5,147 nt of DNA from JAVJSD01 sp040219575. GTDB taxonomy: Bacteria; Planctomycetota; Planctomycetia; Pirellulales; Pirellulaceae. Shown here piece after piece: positions 1 through 5,147 of the stretch. The DNA is taken from positions 1 through 5,147 of the forward strand of contig JAVJSD010000115.1 in assembly GCA_040219575.1 (NCBI GenBank), written 5' to 3'. The position numbers were made by a program, and so were the translations under genes. The notes below the pieces were generated by a model that saw only the letters and a program-made list of their open reading frames with translations, did no database searches and was not told the DNA's origin. Every line of letters starts with the position of its first letter. Position 1 is the first letter of the stretch.

Positions 1-744
1 GAGGACGGCGTCAGTGTGGCGGACCAGAGCGGTACGGCGACCAGCACGATCACCGTCACGCCGGTCGGCGATACCCCGCGGGTCGCTGACATCACCACAC
101 TGGAGGATACGCCCAGTGGGCCGATCGTCATCAACCGCCACGCGGCCGACGGCGCGGAGGTGACGCACTTCCGCATCAGCGGCATCACGGGCGGGACGCT
201 GTTCAAGAACGACGGCGCGACGCCGATCAACAATGGCGCGTTCATCACCTTTGCCGAGGCGCAGGCGGGCGTGAAGTTCCTGCCAGCGACGGACAGCAAC
301 GCAGTCGGTCAATTCAGTGTGGAATCGTCCGAGAACGGCGTCAGCGTGGCGGTGCAGAGCGGCATGGCGACCAGCACGATTACCGTCACGCCGGTCGGCG
401 ACACCCCGCAGGTCGCCAATATCACCACGCTGGAGGATGTGCTCAGCGGGCCGATCGTCATCGACCGCGCCGCAGTTGATGGACCCGAAGTGACGCACTT
501 CCGCATCAGCGGCATTATCGGCGGAACGCTGTTCAAGAATGACGGGATTGCGCCCATCGCCGACGGCGCATTCATTACCTTCGCCGAGGCTCAGGCGGGG
601 GTGCGTTTCTTGCCAGCGCCTGACAGCAACGCCACGGGACAGTTCCAGGTGTCGTCGTCCGAAAACGGGACGAGCGTGGCCGCCCAAAGCGGCCAGGCGC
701 TCAGCACGATTACCGTCACGCCGGTGGTGGACGCGCCCCGCATC
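1..744 (+). repeat. Tandem 330-nt coding repeats, two full copies and one partial
   Basis: Copies start at 1, 331 and 661, an exact 330-nt (110-codon) spacing. The first two copies share about 89 of 110 residues by hand count and are very similar in bases. The third copy matches only for its first ~28 codons (to the TPVVDAPRI segment), after which a different domain begins. Since the frame is open at base 1, more copies probably lie upstream. Arrays like this can change copy number by recombination. Confidence 0.9.
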
Positions 745-1851
745 GAAGTGGTCTCGAGTGCTCGTTACGTCGTCGGCGGTGAAAGCGTCGTCCTCGATTG
801 GCACGCGTCGTTGCTCCATCCGGACGCCGGTCCGATCGCCAGCGCGACGGTCTCCATCACGGGGAACTTCGAGGCGGCGACGGACGTCCTGACGGCGGTC
901 GCCTCGCCGACGGTCCGTGTGGTCTCCAGCGATGGGGGGCGGACCTTGACCCTACTGCCCGAAGACGGCGAGTCGCCGTCGCCGGCCGATTTCCAGGCGG
1001 TGCTTCGCACGGCGGCCTATCAGAACAGCAGCGCGAACCCTGCGAACGTCGCCGATCGGTTGGTGACGTTCTCGGTCGATGACGGTTCCGGCGGCCCTAT
1101 GGCCGTGGGGGAGGACGTGCTGTCGGTGGAGATCGTCGTGCCCACCAAGTTCACGAACCTGCCCAACCGGTTCGACGTCGACAACAGCGGCGAGGCCGAC
1201 TTCACCGACATCCTTGCTTTGATTCACGACCTGCGCAGCTATGGTCTTCATCCGGTGGGTTCCGCCGGCCCCGCCGCGCCCCCGCCTTTCGTCGATGTCA
1301 ACGGCGACGGGACGGTCAATTTCATCGACATCCTCGACGTGATCGCCCATCTTCGCGCCCAAAGCGCCGCGTCGGGAGAAGGAGAGTCGACCGGCGGTGC
1401 TGCGGTGGAATTCGTTTCACTTGCGACCAAGGGCGACGTTCGCGTCGAATTTTCAAGCGAATCCACACGTGCAGCAAGTTCGCAGCGGCTTGTCGCCGAT
1501 CCATCGGAGTCGGCGCTGTACGTCATGAGTCGCTGGACCGCTTCGCTGTCTCCGAATCTCGCCCCGCACCGCTCCCTGGTGCCGCCGCGTGACACGGCCC
1601 TCCAGGAATACCTGCATGACCGTTCATTTCCAGATCGCATCGATTCTCATGCGTGGGATCCCACGTCGATTATCGAAGAAGACGATTTCGTGGTTGCGGT
1701 GGACGCGATCACCAGCGGAGTCGAGCAACAAGAGGCGTCCGCCGGCGCGCGGGATCGCGTTTTCGCCGACTTCGACGCAGACATGACGCTCAACACGGCG
1801 CGCGCGGATGACCTTGACGCCAATTGGTTCCGGCGAAAGAGCAGCGATTGA
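1..1851 (+). CDS. Large repeat-containing extracellular protein with cadherin-like repeats and type I dockerin (5' partial)
   Basis: The reading frame is open from the first base, so the start codon lies upstream; 616 codons are visible, ending in TGA at 1849. Codons 1-110 and 111-220 are tandem cadherin/Ig-like beta domains (ITTLED, HFRISGI, GGTLFKNDG, FITFAEAQAG), and a third copy is begun at 221. Codons ~245-383 form another cadherin-like domain with the pattern ADFQAVLRTAAYQNSSANPA then VTFSVDDG. Codons 392-403 (DVDNSGEADFTD) and 432-443 (DVNGDGTVNFID) are the two calcium-binding loops of a type I dockerin, each followed by an ILxxIxxLR helix. A 168-residue acidic, repeat-free tail follows. 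Proteins of this design are exported and calcium-stabilised, and dockerins normally bind cohesins; adhesion or surface assembly is inferred. The signal peptide would be upstream and is not seen. No enzymatic domain is visible in this part. Domain assignment is firm; the biological role is not. Confidence 0.9.
   Translation, partial: EDGVSVADQSGTATSTITVTPVGDTPRVADITTLEDTPSGPIVINRHAADGAEVTHFRISGITGGTLFKNDGATPINNGAFITFAEAQAGVKFLPATDSNAVGQFSVESSENGVSVAVQSGMATSTITVTPVGDTPQVANITTLEDVLSGPIVIDRAAVDGPEVTHFRISGIIGGTLFKNDGIAPIADGAFITFAEAQAGVRFLPAPDSNATGQFQVSSSENGTSVAAQSGQALSTITVTPVVDAPRIEVVSSARYVVGGESVVLDWHASLLHPDAGPIASATVSITGNFEAATDVLTAVASPTVRVVSSDGGRTLTLLPEDGESPSPADFQAVLRTAAYQNSSANPANVADRLVTFSVDDGSGGPMAVGEDVLSVEIVVPTKFTNLPNRFDVDNSGEADFTDILALIHDLRSYGLHPVGSAGPAAPPPFVDVNGDGTVNFIDILDVIAHLRAQSAASGEGESTGGAAVEFVSLATKGDVRVEFSSESTRAASSQRLVADPSESALYVMSRWTASLSPNLAPHRSLVPPRDTALQEYLHDRSFPDRIDSHAWDPTSIIEEDDFVVAVDAITSGVEQQEASAGARDRVFADFDADMTLNTARADDLDANWFRRKSSD
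1174..1329 (+). other. Dockerin type I region: two EF-hand calcium loops
   Basis: Loop 1 (1174-1209) has D, D, S, E, D and D at loop positions 1, 3, 5, 7, 9 and 12. Loop 2 (1294-1329) has D, N, D, T, N and D at the same positions. Both are followed by a hydrophobic helix (ILALIHDLR and ILDVIAHLR). The loops are 40 codons apart because of a Gly/Ala/Pro-rich insertion (SAGPAAPPP), somewhat longer than the usual dockerin duplication. All key calcium ligands are present, so it should fold and bind calcium. Confidence 0.85.
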
Positions 1852-1993
1852 TCCCCGCCGACGCCGCAGAAGAGTACGTCCTGGACGAGATCCGTCGCCA
1901 AGCAACCGATTCTGACCTGATCGCTGTACTGGTGTACTGGTCCACCGATTTTTGCGCACCGAGTACTTCATTCGCAACACCTTGAGAAATCGC

Positions 1994-2033
1994 GAGTTAT
2001 CGTGAATTCGGACGCCCCGATTCACGATAACTC
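1994..2033. repeat. 14-bp perfect inverted repeat with extended bulged stem
   Basis: GAGTTATCGTGAAT at 1994-2007 is exactly complementary to ATTCACGATAACTC at 2020-2033. After one unpaired T (2008) the stem continues with CGG (2009-2011) pairing CCG (2017-2019), leaving a 5-base loop. It lies 143 bases after the stop of the dockerin protein. It could end that transcript, but no T-run follows on either strand, so a dispersed palindromic (REP-like) element is at least as likely. Confidence 0.75.
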
Positions 2034-2087
2034 ATGATGCCCGATTTGCCCAAGATCCTCCCCGTGCAGAACCCTCTTCATAACGAT

Positions 2088-2236
2088 TCTCTGTTTTGGG
2101 AATCGCGGAAGTCGAATCGGCGCAGAGACTTGGCGATTCCAAGTAGCGTTCGGTCGCTCCGAGCGGAAGCAACGCTTTCCGAAAAGTTAACAGGGGTTGT
2201 GAGCGAACCCCGCAGACAACGCTTTCAAAACAGAGA
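2088..2236. other. Nested inverted repeats; candidate structured RNA or cruciform
   Basis: An outer stem TCTCTGTTTT (2088-2097) pairs perfectly with AAAACAGAGA (2227-2236). Inside it lie three separate hairpins. The first is GGAATCGC (2099-2106) with GCGATTCC (2133-2140), extended by AAGTC (2109-2113) with GACTT (2127-2131). The second is AGCGTT (2145-2150) with AACGCT (2171-2176). The third is GGGGTT (2193-2198) with AACCCC (2206-2211) and a 7-base loop. This is the layout of a multibranched RNA closed by a long-range helix. It matches no RNA family I recognise, and the transcribed strand, if any, is unknown. Remnants of palindromic mobile repeats would be an alternative. Confidence 0.35.
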
Positions 2237-2268
2237 GCGCGGCGAGGCCGAGTTAGACGGCCGGCCAA

Positions 2269-2298
2269 GTGGCCCTGTCCGCGAACTGGCGGGGCCAC
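2269..2298. repeat. GC-rich hairpin upstream of the transposase element
   Basis: GTGGCCC (2269-2275) is exactly complementary to GGGCCAC (2292-2298), and the interior can pair further (CCGC with GCGG). It sits just outside the proposed left end of the insertion element. No T-run follows, so a classic intrinsic terminator is not supported. It may be the last stem of the structured interval before it. Confidence 0.5.
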
Positions 2299-2305
2299 AT
2301 CCGGG

Positions 2306-3626
2306 GTGCAAAAATGAAGTCATCTCCTTGATGCTGCACCCTTTGCGCGAAATCGTCCCATGCGGAACATCTATCGCTCGTTGCTGCTGCTTCTGGCCGG
2401 CGCCACGCAGAAAGAACTGGCCCGGCACGTCCGTTATCTGAAGGTCGAGAACCAGGTCCTGCGCAGAAAGCTGCCCAAGCGGGTGCAGGTCACGCCGCAG
2501 GAGCGCAATCGCCTGACGCGCTTCGCGGCGAAGCTCGGTGGGGCGCTCGATGAGTTGGTCTCGATCGTTCATCCGAACACGGTCAGGCGCTGGATTCGGG
2601 AGGCGAGGAAGCGCGGCCACCCCAAGTCGTCCAAGCTGGGCCGCCGGCCGACGGCGCTGGCCATCCGCCGGCTGATCGTGAGGCTAGCAAGGGAAAACGG
2701 CTGGGGCTACACCCGCATTCTCGGGGAATTGAAGAAGCTCGGGCTGCGGCGGCCCGCCCGAAACACGGTCAAGAACATCCTCAAGGCCAATGGGCACGAT
2801 CCGGGCCCGAAGCGGGGACTCGGCACCTGGGACGAGTTCCTCAAGATCCACGCCGCCACGCTCTGGCAGTGCGACTTCTTCTCGAAGAAAGTCCTGACGC
2901 CGAAAGGCTTTCGGGACCTGTTCGTGCTGGTGTTCCTGCACGTCGAGACGCGGCGAGTATTCATCACGCCCTCGTCGTTCAAACCGGACGAAGCGTGGGT
3001 AGTCGCGCAGGCAAAAGCGTTCCGCCGACACCTCAAGGAGACGGGCCTGGGAGCCAGGATCGTGATGCACGACAACGACGGCAAGTTCAGCCAACCGTTC
3101 GACGACGCGCTGGAAGCAGAGGACAAACTGGAGATCCGCAAGACGGCCATTCGCTCGCCGAACACGGTCGCTTTCGTGGAGCGGTTCGTGCAGACGATCA
3201 AGCAAGAAGTTCTTGATTACTTCATCGTCATCGGTCAGCAGCACATGGACTACTTGTGCCGTGAGTTCGCCGAGCACTACCACCAAGAGCGACCGCATCA
3301 GGGGCTCGACAACGATCTGCTCGCAACCGTGCCGAAGAAGAAACGCAAGTCGACACGCAAGCAGCGCGAACCACAGGAACTCGAGACAATTCCGCTCTCG
3401 TCAGTTCGCTGCAAGCAGCGTCTCGGCGGTCTGCTCAAGCACTACTATCGGAAGGCCGCGTAGCGAGTCATTTTCTTCGTCGATTCGCGCTCGGGGTGCG
3501 CGCCCGGACTGGCAACCGGCGAATCTTCACGCCCGCGAGCACCTGTCCTTGAATGGTTACTCCAGGTTCGACTCGTCGTCAGGGCGAAGCTTACCACTGA
3601 CCAAGCCACGAACAGACTTCTTGCAC
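2306..3626 (+). mobile_element. Insertion sequence carrying a DD35E transposase (ends tentative)
   Basis: The transposase gene implies an insertion element, but its ends are not certain. The best candidate terminal pair is GTGCAA-AAAT-GAAGTC at 2306-2321 and GACTTCTTGCAC at 3615-3626. The right copy, reverse-complemented, equals the left copy with four bases removed (12 of 12 remaining bases match). Trimmed to 5'-TG...CA-3' boundaries the element would span about 2307-3625, near 1.3 kb, a normal size for such elements. Flanking bases (CCGGGG on the left, CATGACGGGG on the right) do not give a clean target duplication, so one end may be wrong or the flanks rearranged. Confidence 0.4.
2360..3463 (+). 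CDS. rve/DDE-type transposase (integrase core domain), apparently intact
   Basis: This 367-residue transposase catalyses cut and strand transfer of its own element. The N-terminus has a heptad-like Leu segment (residues ~15-40), then a helix-turn-helix ending in HPNTVRRWIRE (71-81) and a second one around WGYTRILGELKKLGL (115-129), both for DNA-end binding. The rve catalytic domain follows, with Asp172 (WQCDFF), Asp238 (MHDNDGKF) and Glu274 (FVERFVQTIKQE). Exactly 35 residues separate the last two, the DD35E spacing of IS3 and retroviral integrases. HYHQERPHQGLDN (306-318) is the typical C-terminal motif. It is one continuous frame, with no sign of the two-ORF frameshift of classic IS3 members. 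ATG at 2360 is the first possible start after an in-frame TGA at 2315; no Shine-Dalgarno motif is visible. No defect is seen, so it may be active. Confidence 0.92.
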   Translation: MRNIYRSLLLLLAGATQKELARHVRYLKVENQVLRRKLPKRVQVTPQERNRLTRFAAKLGGALDELVSIVHPNTVRRWIREARKRGHPKSSKLGRRPTALAIRRLIVRLARENGWGYTRILGELKKLGLRRPARNTVKNILKANGHDPGPKRGLGTWDEFLKIHAATLWQCDFFSKKVLTPKGFRDLFVLVFLHVETRRVFITPSSFKPDEAWVVAQAKAFRRHLKETGLGARIVMHDNDGKFSQPFDDALEAEDKLEIRKTAIRSPNTVAFVERFVQTIKQEVLDYFIVIGQQHMDYLCREFAEHYHQERPHQGLDNDLLATVPKKKRKSTRKQREPQELETIPLSSVRCKQRLGGLLKHYYRKAA

Positions 3627-3633
3627 ATGACGG
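3464..3633. other. Non-coding tail of the insertion element and junction with the second transposase fragment
   Basis: These 170 bases hold no gene of their own. Most is probably the 3' untranslated end of the upstream element, up to the candidate right terminal repeat at 3615-3626. The frame of the downstream transposase has a TGA at 3628, only six bases before its family-like sequence begins, so the join between unrelated sequences lies at about 3626-3634. Confidence 0.5.
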
Positions 3634-4446
3634 GGATTGCACCTGGGATCGACGACCGTGGGACGAGTGCTCAAGGAGCCGCCAAGGCCGCCCGCCAAGC
3701 AGGAGCCAGTTCCACGCACCCCGCCGAAGATCGCGGCCAGCTATCCGGGCCACGTCTACCACATCAATCTCACGGCCGTGCCGATCAGATCGGGATTCTG
3801 GACGACGTGGAGTCCGTTCGCGCTGCCGCAGTGCTGGCCGTTCTGCTGCTGGGTGGCGGTCGTGGTGGACCACTTTTCACGCCGCGTGATCGACGCCGCC
3901 GTGTTCGCCAACAAGCCGGATTGCCGAGCCGTCTGTCAATTCCTGGGCCGCGCCTTCTCCCCCCGCGGCAGGCCGCGGTACATCATCTGCGATCGGGACA
4001 GCATCTTCGATTGCGATGCGTTTCGGCGGTGGGCGAAACGCTGCGGCATCAGGCCGCCGCGCTACGGCGCAATCGGCAAGCATGGCAGTATCGCGGTGGT
4101 GGAGCGATTCTTCCGCACCTTCAAGACGGAGTTCACGCGCCGTATTGCGGTTCCCCTCCGCCGACGCGACTTTCGCCAGCAGGCTGTTCGGTACATCGAC
4201 TGGTACAACGAACATCGCCCACACGCCACACTCGGCGGCCGCACGCCCAACGAAGTCTACTTCGGACGCAAGCCGGCCAATCGTCGCCCGCGCGTCGAGC
4301 CGCGCAACCGTTGGCCGCGACGTTCGAAGTGCGCCAGGCCGCAAACGCTCGTCGCCGGCCTGCCGGGCGATCGTTTCGCACTCGAAGTCGTCTTCCTTAA
4401 TGGCCAACAGCATCTGCCGGTCGTAACGGTGCGCCGTGCTGCGTAG
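3634..4446 (+). pseudogene. 5'-truncated rve transposase fragment with mutated catalytic Asp
   Basis: Recognisable transposase sequence starts at GLHLGSTTVGRVLKEP (codon at 3634) and runs without stops to TAG at 4444. It retains the end of the DNA-binding region and the whole rve domain. Landmarks, counting the TTG at 3637 as residue 1: YHINLTAVP (Asn44), WPFCCWVAVVVDHFSRRV, ICDRD (Asp119), GSIAVVERFF (Glu156), and WYNEHRPHATLGGRTPNEVYFGRKP (189 onward, written here only as the family C-terminal block). In relatives as I remember them, the first block reads H(V/I)DLTVVP, where the Asp is the first metal-binding residue; here the codon at 3766 is AAT (Asn). About 36 residues separate Asp119 and Glu156. 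The helix-turn-helix N-terminus is missing and an in-frame TGA lies at 3628. Loss of both DNA binding and a catalytic residue argues for a dead remnant. It belongs to a different family from the transposase just upstream. Confidence 0.8.
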
Positions 4447-4645
4447 CAAGCTGCGTGCGACGTCTCCGCGGTCGCGGTGTGCGCGAACATGCAGTCCACC
4501 CGCCTTTCGACTACCAACTTGCCAAGGAGCGTCGCGTTTCCGGCTGCTTACGCGACTCATTCTCACTCGCGCCGACAGAAAACCCCAACCGATTCGGCGA
4601 ATCCCGCCTTGCGCAAGAATCGGTGGACCTGTTTACTCGCTCACC
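4447..4645. other. 199-base spacer, no gene recognised
   Basis: Between the stop of the transposase remnant and the stop of the opposing gene, the short frames on either strand have no motif or credible composition. It may contain the right end of the second insertion element, but no terminal repeat can be paired because that element's left end is missing. The one structured item is the hairpin at 4588-4624. Confidence 0.5.
4588..4624 (-). terminator. Possible terminator hairpin of the minus-strand gene
   Basis: ACCGATTC (4588-4595) is exactly complementary to GAATCGGT (4617-4624), and the 21-base interior can fold further (GGCG with CGCC on the minus strand). Read on the minus strand it begins 22 bases after the stop of the repeat protein and is followed by TGGGGTTTT, a short T-run after a G-rich spacer. 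The position suits a terminator between two convergent genes, but the T-run is short and displaced. Confidence 0.3.
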
Positions 4646-5116
4646 CTAAAATCGGCCAGCGCGAACCTGCCTGCCTGCCTGCCAAAAGATGTCGCGCCCT
4701 TCAGCCGCAAAGAGGTCATCGACGCCAGACTCAAAGTCATCAAACCTAAGATCAATACGGATTGTGTTGCCTCTAAGCGTTCCACGCCGTAGCTGGTTCC
4801 CCGATTGCCAATAGAACCGATCACCTTCCACGGCGAACAGACGGTCGGTGCCGTCAAATCCGTCAAAACGAATGTCTATATTAAGGTTCCCATCGGCATC
4901 TATGGTTCCGCTGCGCAACTGGTGTCCTGCCTGCCAGTACACGCGATTGCCCCGGGCCGCGAACAGACGATCTGTGTTATTAAAAGAGTCACAGCGCAAA
5001 TCAATTGGTTGCAACTCGCATCCCTCGCACGCTAGCACGTTGCTATGTTTGAAGTTGCGCTGAGTGCTAGCTGCGGATGAAGAGGACCTCGTGAGGTAGA
5101 ACAAGTTGATTGGCAA
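4646..5116 (-). CDS. Small WQAG-repeat protein of unknown function
   Basis: The frame encodes up to 156 residues, with TAG at 4646-4648. I do not recognise a named family. Residues 38-79, 80-120 and 121-156 are three tandem repeats: ID(L/I)R.D.F, then (T/V)D.LFA..G, then (Y/F)WQ(A/S)G.Q(L/V)R.G; the last unit stops just after its WQAGRQVRAG block. The alternating hydrophobic and polar pattern and ~41-residue period suggest beta-strand units such as propeller blades, though three units are too few for a closed propeller. No signal peptide or membrane segment is visible. The start is uncertain. TTG at 5116 is the first start after an in-frame stop but lies in the loop of the edge hairpin; GTG at 5038, or TTG at 5014 with a GAGG about 8 bases upstream, would put the start just before repeat 1. 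It could be a fragment of a longer repeat protein. By eye the GC content is lower than that of the neighbouring transposases. Confidence 0.6.
   Translation of the reverse strand: MPINLFYLTRSSSSAASTQRNFKHSNVLACEGCELQPIDLRCDSFNNTDRLFAARGNRVYWQAGHQLRSGTIDADGNLNIDIRFDGFDGTDRLFAVEGDRFYWQSGNQLRRGTLRGNTIRIDLRFDDFESGVDDLFAAEGRDIFWQAGRQVRAGRF
4649..5005 (-). repeat. Three tandem ~41-codon coding repeats
   Basis: On the minus strand the units occupy 5005-4880 (42 codons), 4879-4757 (41 codons) and 4756-4649 (36 codons, incomplete). Shared protein blocks are DRLFA, YWQ(A/S)G and QLR.GT. Base similarity is patchy; the clearest block is GCGAACAGACG read on the plus strand in units 1 and 2. This points to an older duplication than the 330-nt repeats at the other end of the window. 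Confidence 0.75.
4666..4683. repeat. CCTG tetranucleotide microsatellite
   Basis: Four and a half copies of CCTG fill 18 bases. On the minus strand it encodes the QAGRQ part of the last WQAG block, five codons before the final RAGRF. Gain or loss of one 4-base unit would shift the frame of the last few residues and replace the stop. Confidence 0.85.
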
Positions 5117-5145
5117 ACGACTTGGTTCTTACCCCACGGAGGTCC
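5084..5145. repeat. Long imperfect hairpin with one-sided single-base bulges
   Basis: The 25-base arm at 5084-5108 pairs with the 28-base arm at 5118-5145 around a 9-base loop (ATTGGCAAA). Aligning one arm with the reverse complement of the other requires only three single-base gaps, all extra bases in the right arm, and two mismatches. The outermost seven bases (GGACCTC/GAGGTCC) pair perfectly, as do AGAAC/GTTCT and AAGT/ACTT. It overlaps the upstream-most possible start of the minus-strand gene. Two bases beyond it the window ends, so its wider context is unknown. It could be a REP-like dispersed repeat, a recombination site or an RNA hairpin. Confidence 0.8.
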
Positions 5146-5147
5146 GA

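Larger units (their letters stand above)
1852..2359. other. 508-base intergenic region without a convincing gene, rich in inverted repeats
   Basis: Short open frames cross this stretch on both strands (for example 2034-2441 plus and 2032-2298 minus), but none shows a recognisable motif, a ribosome binding site or a credible protein composition. What is present: a tandem duplication of TGTACTGG at 1925-1940; a strong palindrome at 1994-2033; nested stems at 2088-2236; a direct repeat CAACGCTTTC at 2170-2179 and 2217-2226; and a GC-rich hairpin at 2269-2298. The last ~54 bases probably belong to the left end of the insertion element that follows. I see no clear promoter and no T-tract terminator for the upstream gene. 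Confidence 0.6.

Noticed and set aside
1925..1940. Tandem TGTACTGG duplication
   Set aside because: Only two copies of eight bases, with no neighbouring signal; most simply a slippage duplication.
2032..2298. An 88-codon minus-strand open frame across the inverted-repeat region
   Set aside because: It ends inside the palindrome and starts in a hairpin, with no recognisable domain; more likely a chance opening in repeat DNA.
2034..2441. A 135-codon plus-strand open frame starting in the palindrome and overlapping the transposase start
   Set aside because: No motif, no ribosome binding site and unlikely composition; it crosses several inverted repeats and overlaps the well-supported transposase out of frame.
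2684..3298. A 204-codon minus-strand open frame opposite the first transposase
   Set aside because: Complement of a strongly supported catalytic domain in GC-rich DNA; a typical antisense shadow.
3213..4400. A 395-codon plus-strand open frame spanning the end of the first transposase and most of the second
   Set aside because: It runs out of phase with two frames that have clear transposase motifs, is rich in Ser/Arg/Pro as expected for a shadow frame, and shows no motif of its own.
3877..4566. A 229-codon minus-strand open frame opposite the second transposase
   Set aside because: Antisense shadow of a recognised transposase domain with no motif of its own.
4992..5071. Short inverted repeats around GCTAGCAC/GTGCTAGC (5031-5038, 5064-5071) and CAGCGCAA/TTGCGCTG (4992-4999, 5055-5062)
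   Set aside because: Eight-base pairs with 25- and 55-base loops that cross each other and lie partly in the coding frame; compatible with chance and not clearly a functional site.
5084..5145. Interpretation of the edge hairpin as a standard integron attC site
   Set aside because: Neither strand carries the GTTRRRY and RYYYAAC core boxes at the expected outer positions, and no integrase is present in the window.
5067..5147. A minus-strand frame open from the window edge for 26 codons, ending in TAG at 5067 and reading through the hairpin
   Set aside because: It could be the end of a gene beyond the window, but most of it is simply the hairpin translated, and nothing inside the window supports coding.

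Overview
The window most likely comes from a planctomycete, possibly a Rhodopirellula/Pirellula-like marine lineage. This is inferred from a large repeat-rich surface or secreted protein ending in a type I dockerin plus a tail, from two rve-type transposases whose motifs resemble families I associate with planctomycetes, and from the moderate-to-high GC content. No rRNA, tRNA, CRISPR array or housekeeping gene is visible.

Layout. (1) Positions 1-1851, plus strand, hold the 3' part of a large extracellular protein. It has two full 110-residue cadherin-like repeats and part of a third, with an exact 330-nt period. A second cadherin-like domain, a dockerin with two EF-hand loops and a 168-residue tail follow. 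(2) Positions 1852-2359 show no convincing gene but many inverted repeats: a 14-bp perfect palindrome with a one-base bulge (1994-2033), a nested set of stems (2088-2236) and a GC-rich hairpin (2269-2298). (3) Positions 2360-3463 encode an intact DD35E transposase, with possible element ends near 2306 and 3626. (4) Positions 3634-4446 hold a second, unrelated rve transposase. It has lost its N-terminus and its first catalytic Asp is Asn, so I read it as a dead fragment that begins about 8 bases after the proposed right end of the first element. (5) Positions 4646-5116, minus strand, encode a small protein of three roughly 41-residue repeats (YWQAG...QLR.GT), which I cannot assign to a named family. 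(6) Positions 5084-5145 hold a long imperfect hairpin whose three single-base bulges all lie on one arm, running to the edge of the window.

These genes do not form an operon or pathway. The picture is the end of a surface-protein gene followed by a decaying mobile-element landing zone with dispersed-repeat-like palindromes on both sides. The least explained items are the edge hairpin, the structured 2088-2298 interval and the WQAG-repeat protein. None of them amounts to a demonstrated new system from sequence alone.
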